Source: Actinomycetota bacterium
Lineage (GTDB): Bacteria; Actinomycetota; Actinomycetes; Nanopelagicales; Nanopelagicaceae
DNA: 6,797 nucleotides
Direction: 5' to 3'
Assembly: GCA_026392815.1 (NCBI GenBank)
Contig: JAPLBI010000171.1
Location: 11,075 to 17,871 of the forward strand
Part shown: positions 1 to 5,675 of the stretch, in pieces
How the letters are laid out: the number at the start of each line of letters is the position of its first letter
Numbering within the stretch: position 1 is the stretch's first letter
The notes under the pieces: generated by a model
The model's input: only the letters and a program-made list of their open reading frames with translations
Told to the model about the DNA's origin: nothing
The model's database searches: none
Translations under genes and position numbers: made by a program

Positions 1-2
1 CT

Positions 3-950
3 GAATATTGCGTTGCAACAGGTTCTGGAATGTCCGCCATGTTTGCATCCGTTGCATGTCTTGTTAAAGCTGGAGATCACGTAGTCGCATCGGCTGCGAT
101 GTTTAGTTCTTGCCACGTTGTATTAACTGAGATCTTGCCAAAATGGGGCGTCACAGTTGAACTTGTAAAGGGAAATGACTCAGCAGTTTGGGCTGCCGCG
201 TTAAGCAAACCGACAAAAGTGGTCTTTATCGAATCTCCAAGTAATCCTTTAATGGAGATAGTTGATATCCGCATGGTTAGCGATCTGGCTCATAAAGTTG
301 GCGCCACTGTGATCGTTGATAACGTTATGGCTTCACCGGTTTTGCAGAAACCCCTTGACCTCGGTGCAGATGTAGTTATGTACTCCGCAACAAAACATAT
401 TGATGGTCAAGGGCGCGTACTTGCTGGCGCAGTTCTTGGTTCCTTCTCCTATATTCACGAACATTTAATTCCATTTAATCGCCACACTGGTCCATCACTA
501 AGTCCCTTCAACGCATGGGTGCTTTTAAAATCTTTGGAAACTATGGAGATGCGCGTTCAACGTATGTGTGAAAATGCCCATGCGATCGCTGAATTTCTAG
601 AGACTCGTAAAGAGATTAAATCTGTTAAATACCCTGGGCTAAAGTCGCATCCAGATTATGTAACTGTTCAGAAACAAATGACTGGCGGCGGAAGCACAAT
701 TGGGATCGAATTTGCTGGCAGCCAGAAAGATGCTTTCGCCTTTATGGATGCGCTGCGAATTATTGATATCTCTAATAATTTAGGCGATAGCAAATCACTT
801 ATTACCCACCCAGCATCGACAACTCATCGCCGCTTAGCGCCGGATGTTCAAGCCGAGATGGGTATTACTCCTTCAGTGCTTCGCCTGTCAGTTGGGCTAG
901 AGCATGTAGATGATTTGATAAAGGATTTAACTCAAGCCTTTAAAAGTTGA
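3..950 (+). CDS. metZ: O-succinylhomoserine sulfhydrylase, 5'-truncated by window edge
   Basis: This is a cytoplasmic PLP enzyme of the Cys/Met metabolism (transsulfuration) family. It probably joins sulfide to O-succinylhomoserine to give homocysteine for methionine synthesis. The reading frame is open from position 3, so the ATG at 30 is internal. About 315 residues are visible of a usual 390-400, so roughly 80 N-terminal residues are missing. The visible start, ATGSGMSAMFA, matches the PLP-phosphate-binding region. Counting from the ATG at 30, the family motif ESPSNPL is at about 68-74, the pyridine-nitrogen aspartate of VDN is D97, and the Schiff-base lysine is K122 in SATKHIDGQGR (codon 393-395). 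The C-terminal GDSKSLITHPAS motif is also intact. The SATKHIDGQGR context and overall similarity favour MetZ over MetB or MetY, but substrate choice (succinyl or acetyl ester) cannot be settled by eye. Its 3' end overlaps convergent ctaB by 19 bp. Confidence 0.9.
   Translation, partial: EYCVATGSGMSAMFASVACLVKAGDHVVASAAMFSSCHVVLTEILPKWGVTVELVKGNDSAVWAAALSKPTKVVFIESPSNPLMEIVDIRMVSDLAHKVGATVIVDNVMASPVLQKPLDLGADVVMYSATKHIDGQGRVLAGAVLGSFSYIHEHLIPFNRHTGPSLSPFNAWVLLKSLETMEMRVQRMCENAHAIAEFLETRKEIKSVKYPGLKSHPDYVTVQKQMTGGGSTIGIEFAGSQKDAFAFMDALRIIDISNNLGDSKSLITHPASTTHRRLAPDVQAEMGITPSVLRLSVGLEHVDDLIKDLTQAFKS
582..589. repeat. GCGATCGC palindrome, copy 1
   Basis: First of four perfect copies of the octamer GCGATCGC, the sequence known as HIP1 in cyanobacteria. 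It lies inside metZ. Confidence 0.6.
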
Positions 951-1828
951 GCCGCAACAAGCAAAACAGATAGCAGGCTCAAGTAAGTGATTGACCACTG
1001 AAAAATCTTTCCTGCAGTTTTCTCGTAATTTACTGATTTTTCATTTAAACCGCGGAGTTGAGCGGCGAAAACTAATCCGAGTGCAACCGTAACCGCCATC
1101 GCCCAGTTCTGTAGCTCTGCGTTAATTATGAGCGCGATCGAAGAGGCAATCATGGCAATTGTGTAGATCCACATCTGACGAAGTAGATGAGTCTTACTCG
1201 CTACAACTGGCAGCATTGGAATATGCGCGGCAGCGTAGTCATCCTTATATTTAATTGCCAAAGCCCAAAAATGTGGCGGTGTCCAGAAGAAGATAACTAA
1301 GAAGAAAGACCAAGCGGTAACAGATAGCGAATTTGTAACCGCAGCCCAACCGATTAGCGCTGGCATACATCCTGCTGCGCCGCCCCAAACAATATTTTGC
1401 GGAGTGCGCTTCTTTAGCAAAATTGTGTAAACCCAAACGTAGAAAACAATCGCAATTGCAGTTAGCGCAGTAGTAAGAGTATTTGTGTAGACCGCAAAAA
1501 TTAGAAGTGATACCGAGCCAATTAAAGTTGCAAAAATTAACGCTTCAGGTTTTGTAAGTACTCCAGTTGCAAGTGGACGCTTGGCTGTACGTTTCATCAA
1601 CTTATCTGATTCAGATTCGATCACCATGTTAAATGCATTTGCACTTCCGGCAGCGAGGGTTCCACCAATTAAAGTTGCCATGGTCAAGGTGAGTGAAGGC
1701 AGACCTTCTTTTGCTAAAACCATCGCAGGAAGAGTTGAAACCAATAAAAGCTCGACTACGCGCAACTTCATGAGGTCTACAAATCCGCGAACCTTTATAG
1801 AAGGTTTTACGCGTGAATTCGTGGACAC
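932..1828 (-). CDS. ctaB: Protohaem IX farnesyltransferase (haem O synthase)
   Basis: This polytopic UbiA-family prenyltransferase adds a farnesyl group to haem b, giving haem O for haem-copper terminal oxidases. The protein has about 298 residues, the normal family length, with about seven to nine hydrophobic segments. Numbering below is from the GTG at 1828. The first polyprenyl-diphosphate/Mg site reads NMVIESESDKLMKRT (about 67-81). The loop YTILLKKRTPQNIVWGGAAG (about 136-155) and the second acidic site WTPPHFWALAIKYKDDYAAA (about 182-201) are very well conserved. Two oddities: the usual DxDxD of site one is ExExD (E71, E73, D75), and the usual KPR near the N terminus is KLR. An in-frame TTG at 1834 would add two residues, and an in-frame stop lies just before it. 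The GTG at 1828 is preferred because TAATCT sits exactly 6 nt upstream, as expected for a leaderless start. The gene converges on metZ and diverges from the acidic-tail gene. Confidence 0.94.
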   Translation of the reverse strand: MSTNSRVKPSIKVRGFVDLMKLRVVELLLVSTLPAMVLAKEGLPSLTLTMATLIGGTLAAGSANAFNMVIESESDKLMKRTAKRPLATGVLTKPEALIFATLIGSVSLLIFAVYTNTLTTALTAIAIVFYVWVYTILLKKRTPQNIVWGGAAGCMPALIGWAAVTNSLSVTAWSFFLVIFFWTPPHFWALAIKYKDDYAAAHIPMLPVVASKTHLLRQMWIYTIAMIASSIALIINAELQNWAMAVTVALGLVFAAQLRGLNEKSVNYEKTAGKIFQWSITYLSLLSVLLVAAQLLKA

Positions 1829-1834
1829 AGGCAA

Positions 1835-1840
1835 AGATTA
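1835..1840 (-). promoter_or_regulatory. Putative -10 element of ctaB (leaderless)
   Basis: On the minus strand the hexamer TAATCT fits the actinobacterial -10 consensus TANNNT. It is followed by 6 nt and then the GTG at 1828, so transcription would begin at or next to the start codon. No convincing -35 or Shine-Dalgarno motif is visible. This is inferred from spacing alone. Confidence 0.5.
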
Positions 1841-1888
1841 CTCAGCATTAATGTGCCGCGTTCTCATGGTCCTCTAAGGAAGGGCGCC

Positions 1889-1894
1889 TATTGT
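1889..1894 (+). promoter_or_regulatory. Putative -10 element for the acidic-tail gene
   Basis: TATTGT fits TANNNT and would place the transcription start near 1901. That leaves a leader of about 19 nt that includes the GAAAGG ribosome-binding site. It lies in the 91-bp divergent gap between ctaB and the acidic-tail gene. No clear -35 was found, so the call is tentative. Confidence 0.35.
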
Positions 1895-1904
1895 GCGTAG
1901 TGAC

Positions 1905-1910
1905 GAAAGG
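1905..1910 (+). promoter_or_regulatory. Ribosome-binding site of the acidic-tail gene
   Basis: GAAAGG lies 9 nt before the ATG at 1920 and supports that start. A second ATG at 1913 is in another frame and reaches a TGA after nine codons (ending at 1942), so it is not the start of this gene. Confidence 0.6.
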
Positions 1911-1919
1911 GTATGACTA

Positions 1920-2333
1920 ATGACACCTCCAAAGAAGCCTGACTGGATCGAGATCGCCGACAACGATGGCGGTTTAAATCAACCAGCACCAAAGGCAAAG
2001 AGGAGCCGTCCAGTACTTGTTGCTGCGACTGCATTGGTTCTGACTTTCGGTGGCGCTGTTGTAGCCCAAACAAATCAAGGTGGAACTGGGGATACTCAGC
2101 AGCCTCAATTGGTGCAGGCATCGCAATCAGCCACTATGGCGACTCCGGCGCTAAGCGCCGTAACGCCACAATCAACATCTCCAAATTTAACTAGTTCTAT
2201 CCAATCACCGTCGATAAAAGCTCCTTCAATTAGTAAAAACACCCTTCCAGCGATCGCTTCCCTACCAAATATGAACAGTGGAGACGATGATGACGATGAT
2301 GACGAAGATGATGACGACCGTGACGATCATTAA
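1920..2333 (+). CDS. Membrane-anchored protein with poly-aspartate C-terminal tail, function unknown
   Basis: This 137-residue protein is not one I recognise. It has four visible parts. Residues 1-31 are a polar, probably cytoplasmic segment ending in basic residues (KAKRSR). Residues 32-49 form a hydrophobic stretch (VLVAATALVLTFGGAVVA) that could be a membrane anchor or an uncleaved signal. Residues 50-120 are a low-complexity Gln/Ser/Thr/Pro/Ala linker with no evident fold. Residues 122-137 are an almost pure acidic tail of 13 Asp, one Glu, one Arg and a final His. By the positive-inside rule the linker and tail should be outside the membrane. Such a tail could bind divalent cations or basic surfaces, but this is only inference. 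The gene starts at an ATG with a good ribosome-binding site. It ends 18 bp before the secreted propeller gene on the same strand, which suggests a functional pairing, although the propeller may also have its own promoter. Confidence 0.75.
   Translation: MTPPKKPDWIEIADNDGGLNQPAPKAKRSRPVLVAATALVLTFGGAVVAQTNQGGTGDTQQPQLVQASQSATMATPALSAVTPQSTSPNLTSSIQSPSIKAPSISKNTLPAIASLPNMNSGDDDDDDDEDDDDRDDH
2250..2257. repeat. GCGATCGC palindrome, copy 2
   Basis: Perfect copy of GCGATCGC inside the acidic-tail gene's low-complexity linker, where the protein sequence is unlikely to dictate it tightly. Confidence 0.6.
2283..2330 (+). repeat. GAY triplet tract encoding the Asp-rich tail
   Basis: Sixteen codons, mostly GAC or GAT, run up to the stop codon. 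The first part shows a 9-nt period (GACGATGAT twice, then GACGAAGAT). Asp codons alternate between GAC and GAT rather than repeating one triplet. This suggests selection for the acidic run at least as much as simple slippage, though such tracts can expand or contract by replication slippage. Confidence 0.8.
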
Positions 2334-2339
2334 TGCCAG

Positions 2340-2345
2340 TAAAGT
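2340..2345 (+). promoter_or_regulatory. Putative -10 element of the propeller gene (leaderless)
   Basis: TAAAGT fits TANNNT and is followed by exactly 6 nt and the GTG at 2352, the same geometry as at ctaB and the SpoU methyltransferase gene. It starts 7 nt after the stop of the upstream gene. No ribosome-binding site is visible, so a leaderless transcript from here is plausible. Read-through from the upstream gene cannot be excluded. Confidence 0.45.
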
Positions 2346-2351
2346 TAGCGA

Positions 2352-3452
2352 GTGCCTCGCAAACTAGTTAAGAAGATTTCACTGGCAGTTACCTGTCTGC
2401 TCCTAACGGGCATCGCTAGCCCGATTAGCCAGGCTAATAGCCCAGATCTTTCTGCTTTGAAAAAGATCGTTTTAGTAAAAACAATTAACGGTGCGATTGC
2501 ACCTAAATCGGTTGAGGCATCAAATAGCGGGCTAGTCAGCGCACACAACATGATGTATCGCCATAGCGTGACGCTTTATAACGCGCAGACGATGGAGCTT
2601 GAAGCCACAATTCCTGATTCGGTAAAACTCTCAGATTTTGGTTACTCAAAATATTCTGGAACATATAAAGGCTCACCCGTTGAAGGCGCCTTCTCTCCTG
2701 ATGGCAATTATCTTTACTTCACAAATTACGCGATGTATGGCAAAGGTTTTAATCGAGAAGGACATGACACGTGTTCGCCGGCCTCTAACTTCGACAAAAG
2801 CTTTCTATCGCGCGTAAACCTTTCCGATAAGAAAATCGACGCTATTTATCCTGTCGGATCAGTTCCAAAAGTCGTCAAAGTCTCACCAGATGATAAATAT
2901 ATTCTAGTATCGAATTGGTGTTCCTACACAGTCACAATCATTTCTGTAGAAACTCAACAGGTAGTAAAAACAATAAAGATTGGGCGCTATCCGCGGGGCA
3001 TTGCAATTACCAGCGATAGCAAATTCGCTTATGTTGCCGAGATGGGTGGAAACCGAATCCACCAGATCAACCTGGAAGATTTCTCAGTTAACTACATACC
3101 AATTGGATCAAACCCTCGTGCGATTGTGCTCTCCCCTGATAACACAAAACTTTATGCAACTTTAAATATCTCTGGAAAAGTTATTGCTTGGGACTTGGCT
3201 ACAAATAAGGCGATAAAGAGCGTGGCTACTGGAAAATCCGCACGTAGTTTGGCGATCTCAAAAGATGGCTCAGCGCTTTATGTGGTCAATTTTAGGAGCG
3301 GGACTTTATCTGTCGTCAGTACAGAAACAATGAAAGTCTTGCAGAACGTCAAGGTTTGTAGCGAACCTATCGGAGTTACTTACGATCAAACCGAATCAAA
3401 GACCTGGGTGGCTTGTTACGGCGGTTCAATTAAAGTATTTGCACCTCAGTAG
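2352..3452 (+). CDS. Secreted YVTN/YncE-like beta-propeller protein
   Basis: This 366-residue exported protein has a basic N-terminal region (MPRKLVKK), a hydrophobic core and a likely signal-peptidase site after SQA (about residue 28). No lipobox is present. The mature part holds repeated blades of about 42 residues, each with a pattern like P-R-x-[IL]-x-[IVL]-[ST]-x-[DN]-x-x-x-[LA]-Y-[VA]. Examples are PRGIAITSDSKFAYVAE (214-230), PRAIVLSPDNTKLYAT (255-270) and ARSLAISKDGSALYVVN (297-313). The segment around SPVEGAFSPDGNYLYFTN (108-125), then DTCSPAS and NWCSYTV, resembles a subgroup of actinobacterial YncE-like proteins as I remember them. Cys141, Cys190, Cys336 and Cys355 in the exported part could form disulfides. 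Propellers of this kind usually act as binding scaffolds, and no catalytic site is evident. An in-frame TAG at 2346-2348 rules out an earlier start, so the start is the GTG at 2352. The 3' end overlaps dacB by 23 bp. Confidence 0.87.
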   Translation: MPRKLVKKISLAVTCLLLTGIASPISQANSPDLSALKKIVLVKTINGAIAPKSVEASNSGLVSAHNMMYRHSVTLYNAQTMELEATIPDSVKLSDFGYSKYSGTYKGSPVEGAFSPDGNYLYFTNYAMYGKGFNREGHDTCSPASNFDKSFLSRVNLSDKKIDAIYPVGSVPKVVKVSPDDKYILVSNWCSYTVTIISVETQQVVKTIKIGRYPRGIAITSDSKFAYVAEMGGNRIHQINLEDFSVNYIPIGSNPRAIVLSPDNTKLYATLNISGKVIAWDLATNKAIKSVATGKSARSLAISKDGSALYVVNFRSGTLSVVSTETMKVLQNVKVCSEPIGVTYDQTESKTWVACYGGSIKVFAPQ

Positions 3453-4620
3453 TAACAGTTGCGCTTTCAGGTACAGGGATAGCCAGTGGTGCGGCAATCT
3501 TTGCAAGATAACGATCTAAAGTCTTGCGTGCGCGATCACTTGCTGAATTAGTTCTACGAATTTTGTCGGCAATGATTACAAAGGCGTATTCACGATCTCC
3601 TGATTGCACATAGCCAGCAAGGCTTACCGTGCCGGTAAGAGTGCCGGTCTTTGCCTTAACCAAACCAACTGCATCCGGAGCCGTCTCGATATAGCGATTT
3701 CGTAGCGTTCCGCTTTCTCCACCGACCGGAAGGCTCTCAATCAACCTTGAAAGAACCGGATCGGAATGAATTTTGTAGAGCAGTTGTGCAAGTGCGTGTG
3801 CAGTAACTTTATTCTGTCGCGATAAACCACTGGCATCGATAACTACTATCTGCGCTGGATTTATCCCAAATGAAATCAAAATTTCTGCGAAGGTAACGGC
3901 AACGCCTTCATCGTTAAATTCGTTACCAGCATACTTTGCTGCGATCTTAGCCATGCGTTCTGAAAGTTGGTTATCACTCCAAAGCAAGAACCAATCAAGC
4001 ATCTTTATAACTTGTGGTGATTCTGAAGTTAAAATCTCTTCGCTAACTAATGAAGTCGCCTTTTCATCGCTTACTTTGATAAATGCAGCGGTAACTCCAC
4101 GTTTCTTGTAGAAGGCTTTATAACTTGCAACTTCGTTGGCATAGATACCATTGTAATAAACCTTTAACTTCTTTATCGAACCGCCTGAGCTCTCTTTAAC
4201 TTTACTTAGGCTATTAAAGGCAATCCGTGGAAAAGAGGTGCGATTCATCTTTGTAGCCACCCGATGATCCATCGAAATCCAAGGATCGAACTCGCCATCG
4301 ATAACTATTGAATCAGGGACCGTGCCGAGTGAAACTCGAGTTGTAAAGACTTGGTCAGGTTGTAAGTGTTTTAAGGTGGCTGCGGCGGCAAGAATCTTCA
4401 TTGTCGAAGCGGGCTTACGTTGTGAAAATGCATTTGATTCAAAGACGATCTCGCCAGTGCTTACATCAATTAGCGATACCGATGGATTGCTTAACTCCGG
4501 CTCCACCGATAACCGCGAGAAAGCGCTGGCTGCTGAAATAGGATCAAATGCATAAGCGCTCGGCGTTAGCGCCAATACCGCTGCAGTGAGCAGCGCAGAG
4601 CGCTTGATAAAACTAGCCAT
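3430..4620 (-). CDS. dacB: D-alanyl-D-alanine carboxypeptidase/endopeptidase, PBP4 (peptidase S13) family
   Basis: This exported serine enzyme trims or cuts peptidoglycan stem peptides. It has 396 residues. The signal peptide has a basic start, a hydrophobic core and a likely cut after AYA (residue 24). All three penicillin-binding motifs are present: SxxK as S72-T-M-K75 (in KPASTMKI), SxN as S215-D-N217, and KTG as K324-T-G326. The family signature DASGLSRQN (262-270) and a GTLRNR stretch (304-309) are also present. It is shorter than E. coli PBP4 (477 residues). The SxxK-to-SxN distance is 143 residues, against about 245-250 in E. coli PBP4 and Actinomadura R39 from memory, so the inserted accessory domains are reduced. 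The SxN-to-KTG spacing is normal. A proline-containing C-terminal tail follows. The start is the ATG at 4620, 11 bp after the stop of the upstream membrane-protein gene, so the two are probably co-transcribed. No strong ribosome-binding site is visible. Confidence 0.92.
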   Translation of the reverse strand: MASFIKRSALLTAAVLALTPSAYAFDPISAASAFSRLSVEPELSNPSVSLIDVSTGEIVFESNAFSQRKPASTMKILAAAATLKHLQPDQVFTTRVSLGTVPDSIVIDGEFDPWISMDHRVATKMNRTSFPRIAFNSLSKVKESSGGSIKKLKVYYNGIYANEVASYKAFYKKRGVTAAFIKVSDEKATSLVSEEILTSESPQVIKMLDWFLLWSDNQLSERMAKIAAKYAGNEFNDEGVAVTFAEILISFGINPAQIVVIDASGLSRQNKVTAHALAQLLYKIHSDPVLSRLIESLPVGGESGTLRNRYIETAPDAVGLVKAKTGTLTGTVSLAGYVQSGDREYAFVIIADKIRRTNSASDRARKTLDRYLAKIAAPLAIPVPESATVTTEVQIL

Positions 4621-4631
4621 GATTAATTGAG

Positions 4632-4979
4632 TTACCCGACTGTGGCAATGAGAATATTGAGAACAGTTAGGCCAATTAACGTTAGCCAGATGCTCTTCTT
4701 TAATTCACTCTTCTTCGCGTTTATGTAGCTAAGTACCAGAATGGCTAGGACTACCAAGAGCTTTATGCCAACTTTGGTGTGATCTAAGGTCTCATCTGGC
4801 TTTGCCGATGAATAAGTACCAACCATCACAAGACCGGCCAATAGCGCAGTCGCTGCGGAATGCATTACACCTTTAGAAAGTTTGCGAGGGCTTTTATTCC
4901 ATTGCAGAAGAAGCAGAATAAGAATTCCGGCGATCGCCAACATATGTGCGATATATGCGATCAGAAATACAGTCTCCAT
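4632..4979 (-). CDS. Small four-helix integral membrane protein, function unknown
   Basis: This 115-residue protein has four predicted transmembrane segments, at about 3-25, 39-56, 69-87 and 96-114. The first loop is short and basic (NKSPRKLSKG). The second is acidic and His-containing (SSAKPDETLDHTKVG) and precedes the third helix. The pattern of a helix, then [DN]HxK[VI]xxKLLV resembles uncharacterised actinobacterial membrane proteins as I recall them, but I cannot assign a family or function. It starts at an ATG with a strong ribosome-binding site (AGAAAGGG, 9 nt away) and lies 11 bp upstream of dacB on the same strand. That makes a two-gene operon and a cell-envelope role plausible. It diverges from the SpoU methyltransferase gene across a 51-bp gap. 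Confidence 0.8.
   Translation of the reverse strand: METVFLIAYIAHMLAIAGILILLLLQWNKSPRKLSKGVMHSAATALLAGLVMVGTYSSAKPDETLDHTKVGIKLLVVLAILVLSYINAKKSELKKSIWLTLIGLTVLNILIATVG
4930..4937. repeat. GCGATCGC palindrome, copy 3
   Basis: Perfect copy of GCGATCGC inside the four-helix membrane protein gene. Confidence 0.6.
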
Positions 4980-4988
4980 AGTTAATAG

Positions 4989-4996
4989 CCCTTTCT
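4989..4996 (-). promoter_or_regulatory. Ribosome-binding site of the four-helix membrane protein gene
   Basis: AGAAAGGG on the minus strand lies 9 nt before the ATG at 4979. It is the clearest Shine-Dalgarno motif in the window and confirms this start. Confidence 0.65.
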
Positions 4997-5008
4997 AGCC
5001 TTTCTTGC

Positions 5009-5037
5009 ATATTAAGTTTAGAGTGCGCACATGGAAA
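5009..5037 (-). promoter_or_regulatory. Putative promoter of the membrane protein-dacB operon
   Basis: On the minus strand TTTCCA (5037-5032, four of six matches to TTGACA) is separated by 17 nt from TAATAT (5014-5009), a good TANNNT -10. Transcription would begin near 5002, giving a leader of about 23 nt that carries the AGAAAGGG site. The -35 falls inside the first codons of the divergent methyltransferase gene, so the two promoters overlap. Confidence 0.5.
5019..5024 (+). promoter_or_regulatory. Putative -10 element of the SpoU methyltransferase gene (leaderless)
   Basis: TAGAGT fits TANNNT and lies exactly 6 nt before the ATG at 5031. There is no Shine-Dalgarno motif in between, so the mRNA is predicted to begin at or beside the start codon. 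No clear -35 was found. It is only 4 bp from the -10 of the divergent operon. Confidence 0.5.
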
Positions 5038-5675
5038 TAAATACACCTGCCACGATCGGCCCTGGAGAATTTTTTCCTGTTGTAGGTGTTGGTCCTCATG
5101 AAAAACCTTGGCCTACAGGTGCTCAATATGACTCAGAATTGCTTGAGAATGGTGATCGTCGCAATGTTCTAGATCACTATCGATATTGGTCAGTTGAAGC
5201 AATTGTTGCTGATCTCAATACCAAACGCCATAAACTGCATATCGCTATTGAAAATTGGCAACATGACTTAAATATCGGTTCAGTAGTTCGAACCGCAAAT
5301 GCCTTCAACGTTTCAGCGGTGCATATCGTTGGAAAACGCGACTGGAATAAGCGTGGCGCAATGGTTACAGATAAATACCTAACCGTTATTCATCACCCCA
5401 CAATCGCAGACTTCGCTACTTGGTGCAGAGAAAATAATCTACCGATTATCGGAATCGATAACGTTCCTACCTCTAAACAACTTGAAGGCGCGCAACTACC
5501 TGAATCCTGCGTGCTTTTATTCGGGCAAGAAGGCGCTGGAATGTCAGATGAAGGTATTGAAGTCTGCGAAGTGCTTTATGAAATACGCCAATATGGATCT
5601 ACTCGTTCCATGAACGCTTCAGCTGCAGGCGCCATAGCGATGTACCACTGGGCGCTGCAGCACCTACCGCGTTAA
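5031..5675 (+). CDS. SpoU/TrmH-family RNA 2'-O-ribose methyltransferase
   Basis: This 214-residue cytoplasmic SPOUT enzyme probably transfers a methyl group from S-adenosylmethionine to a ribose 2'-OH in tRNA or rRNA. All three SpoU motifs are present. Motif 1 is NIGSVVRTANAF (81-92), with N81 and the catalytic-type arginine R87. Motif 2 is LLFGQEGAGMSDE (162-174), with E167. Motif 3 is IRQYGSTRSMNASAAGAIAM (185-204), with S193 and N195, in the knot that binds SAM. About 65 residues precede the catalytic domain, including GDRRNVLDHYRYW (41-53). This makes it longer than minimal TrmL enzymes and resembles actinobacterial proteins such as M. tuberculosis Rv0881, as I remember that sequence. The target nucleotide cannot be told from sequence, so no gene symbol is given. 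The ATG at 5031 is chosen for its position relative to TAGAGT. The 3' end overlaps the phosphatase gene by 12 bp. Confidence 0.9.
   Translation: MEINTPATIGPGEFFPVVGVGPHEKPWPTGAQYDSELLENGDRRNVLDHYRYWSVEAIVADLNTKRHKLHIAIENWQHDLNIGSVVRTANAFNVSAVHIVGKRDWNKRGAMVTDKYLTVIHHPTIADFATWCRENNLPIIGIDNVPTSKQLEGAQLPESCVLLFGQEGAGMSDEGIEVCEVLYEIRQYGSTRSMNASAAGAIAMYHWALQHLPR

Noticed and set aside
30..32. ATG as the start of metZ
   Set aside because: The frame is open upstream to position 3 and encodes conserved family sequence, so the gene is cut by the window edge.
926..960. Terminator at the metZ/ctaB junction
   Set aside because: No GC-rich hairpin followed by a T-run was found; the same holds at 3425-3460 and 5660-5690.
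1581..1877. 98-codon open frame on the + strand antisense to ctaB
   Set aside because: It lies almost wholly inside the strongly conserved ctaB gene on the other strand and shows no recognisable protein features.
1913..1942. Nine-codon open frame starting at an ATG 7 nt before the real start
   Set aside because: It is very short, and its ATG is only 2 nt from the GAAAGG motif, too close for a normal ribosome-binding site.
1888..2121. 77-codon open frame on the minus strand
   Set aside because: It is antisense to the acidic-tail gene, which has a good ribosome-binding site and a plausible anchor-plus-tail structure; the antisense product is Gln/Arg/Ser-rich without features.
2333..2371. ATG overlapping the stop of the acidic-tail gene (TAATG), giving a 12-residue peptide
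   Set aside because: It looks like translational coupling but is out of frame with the propeller gene and stops after 12 codons; probably chance.
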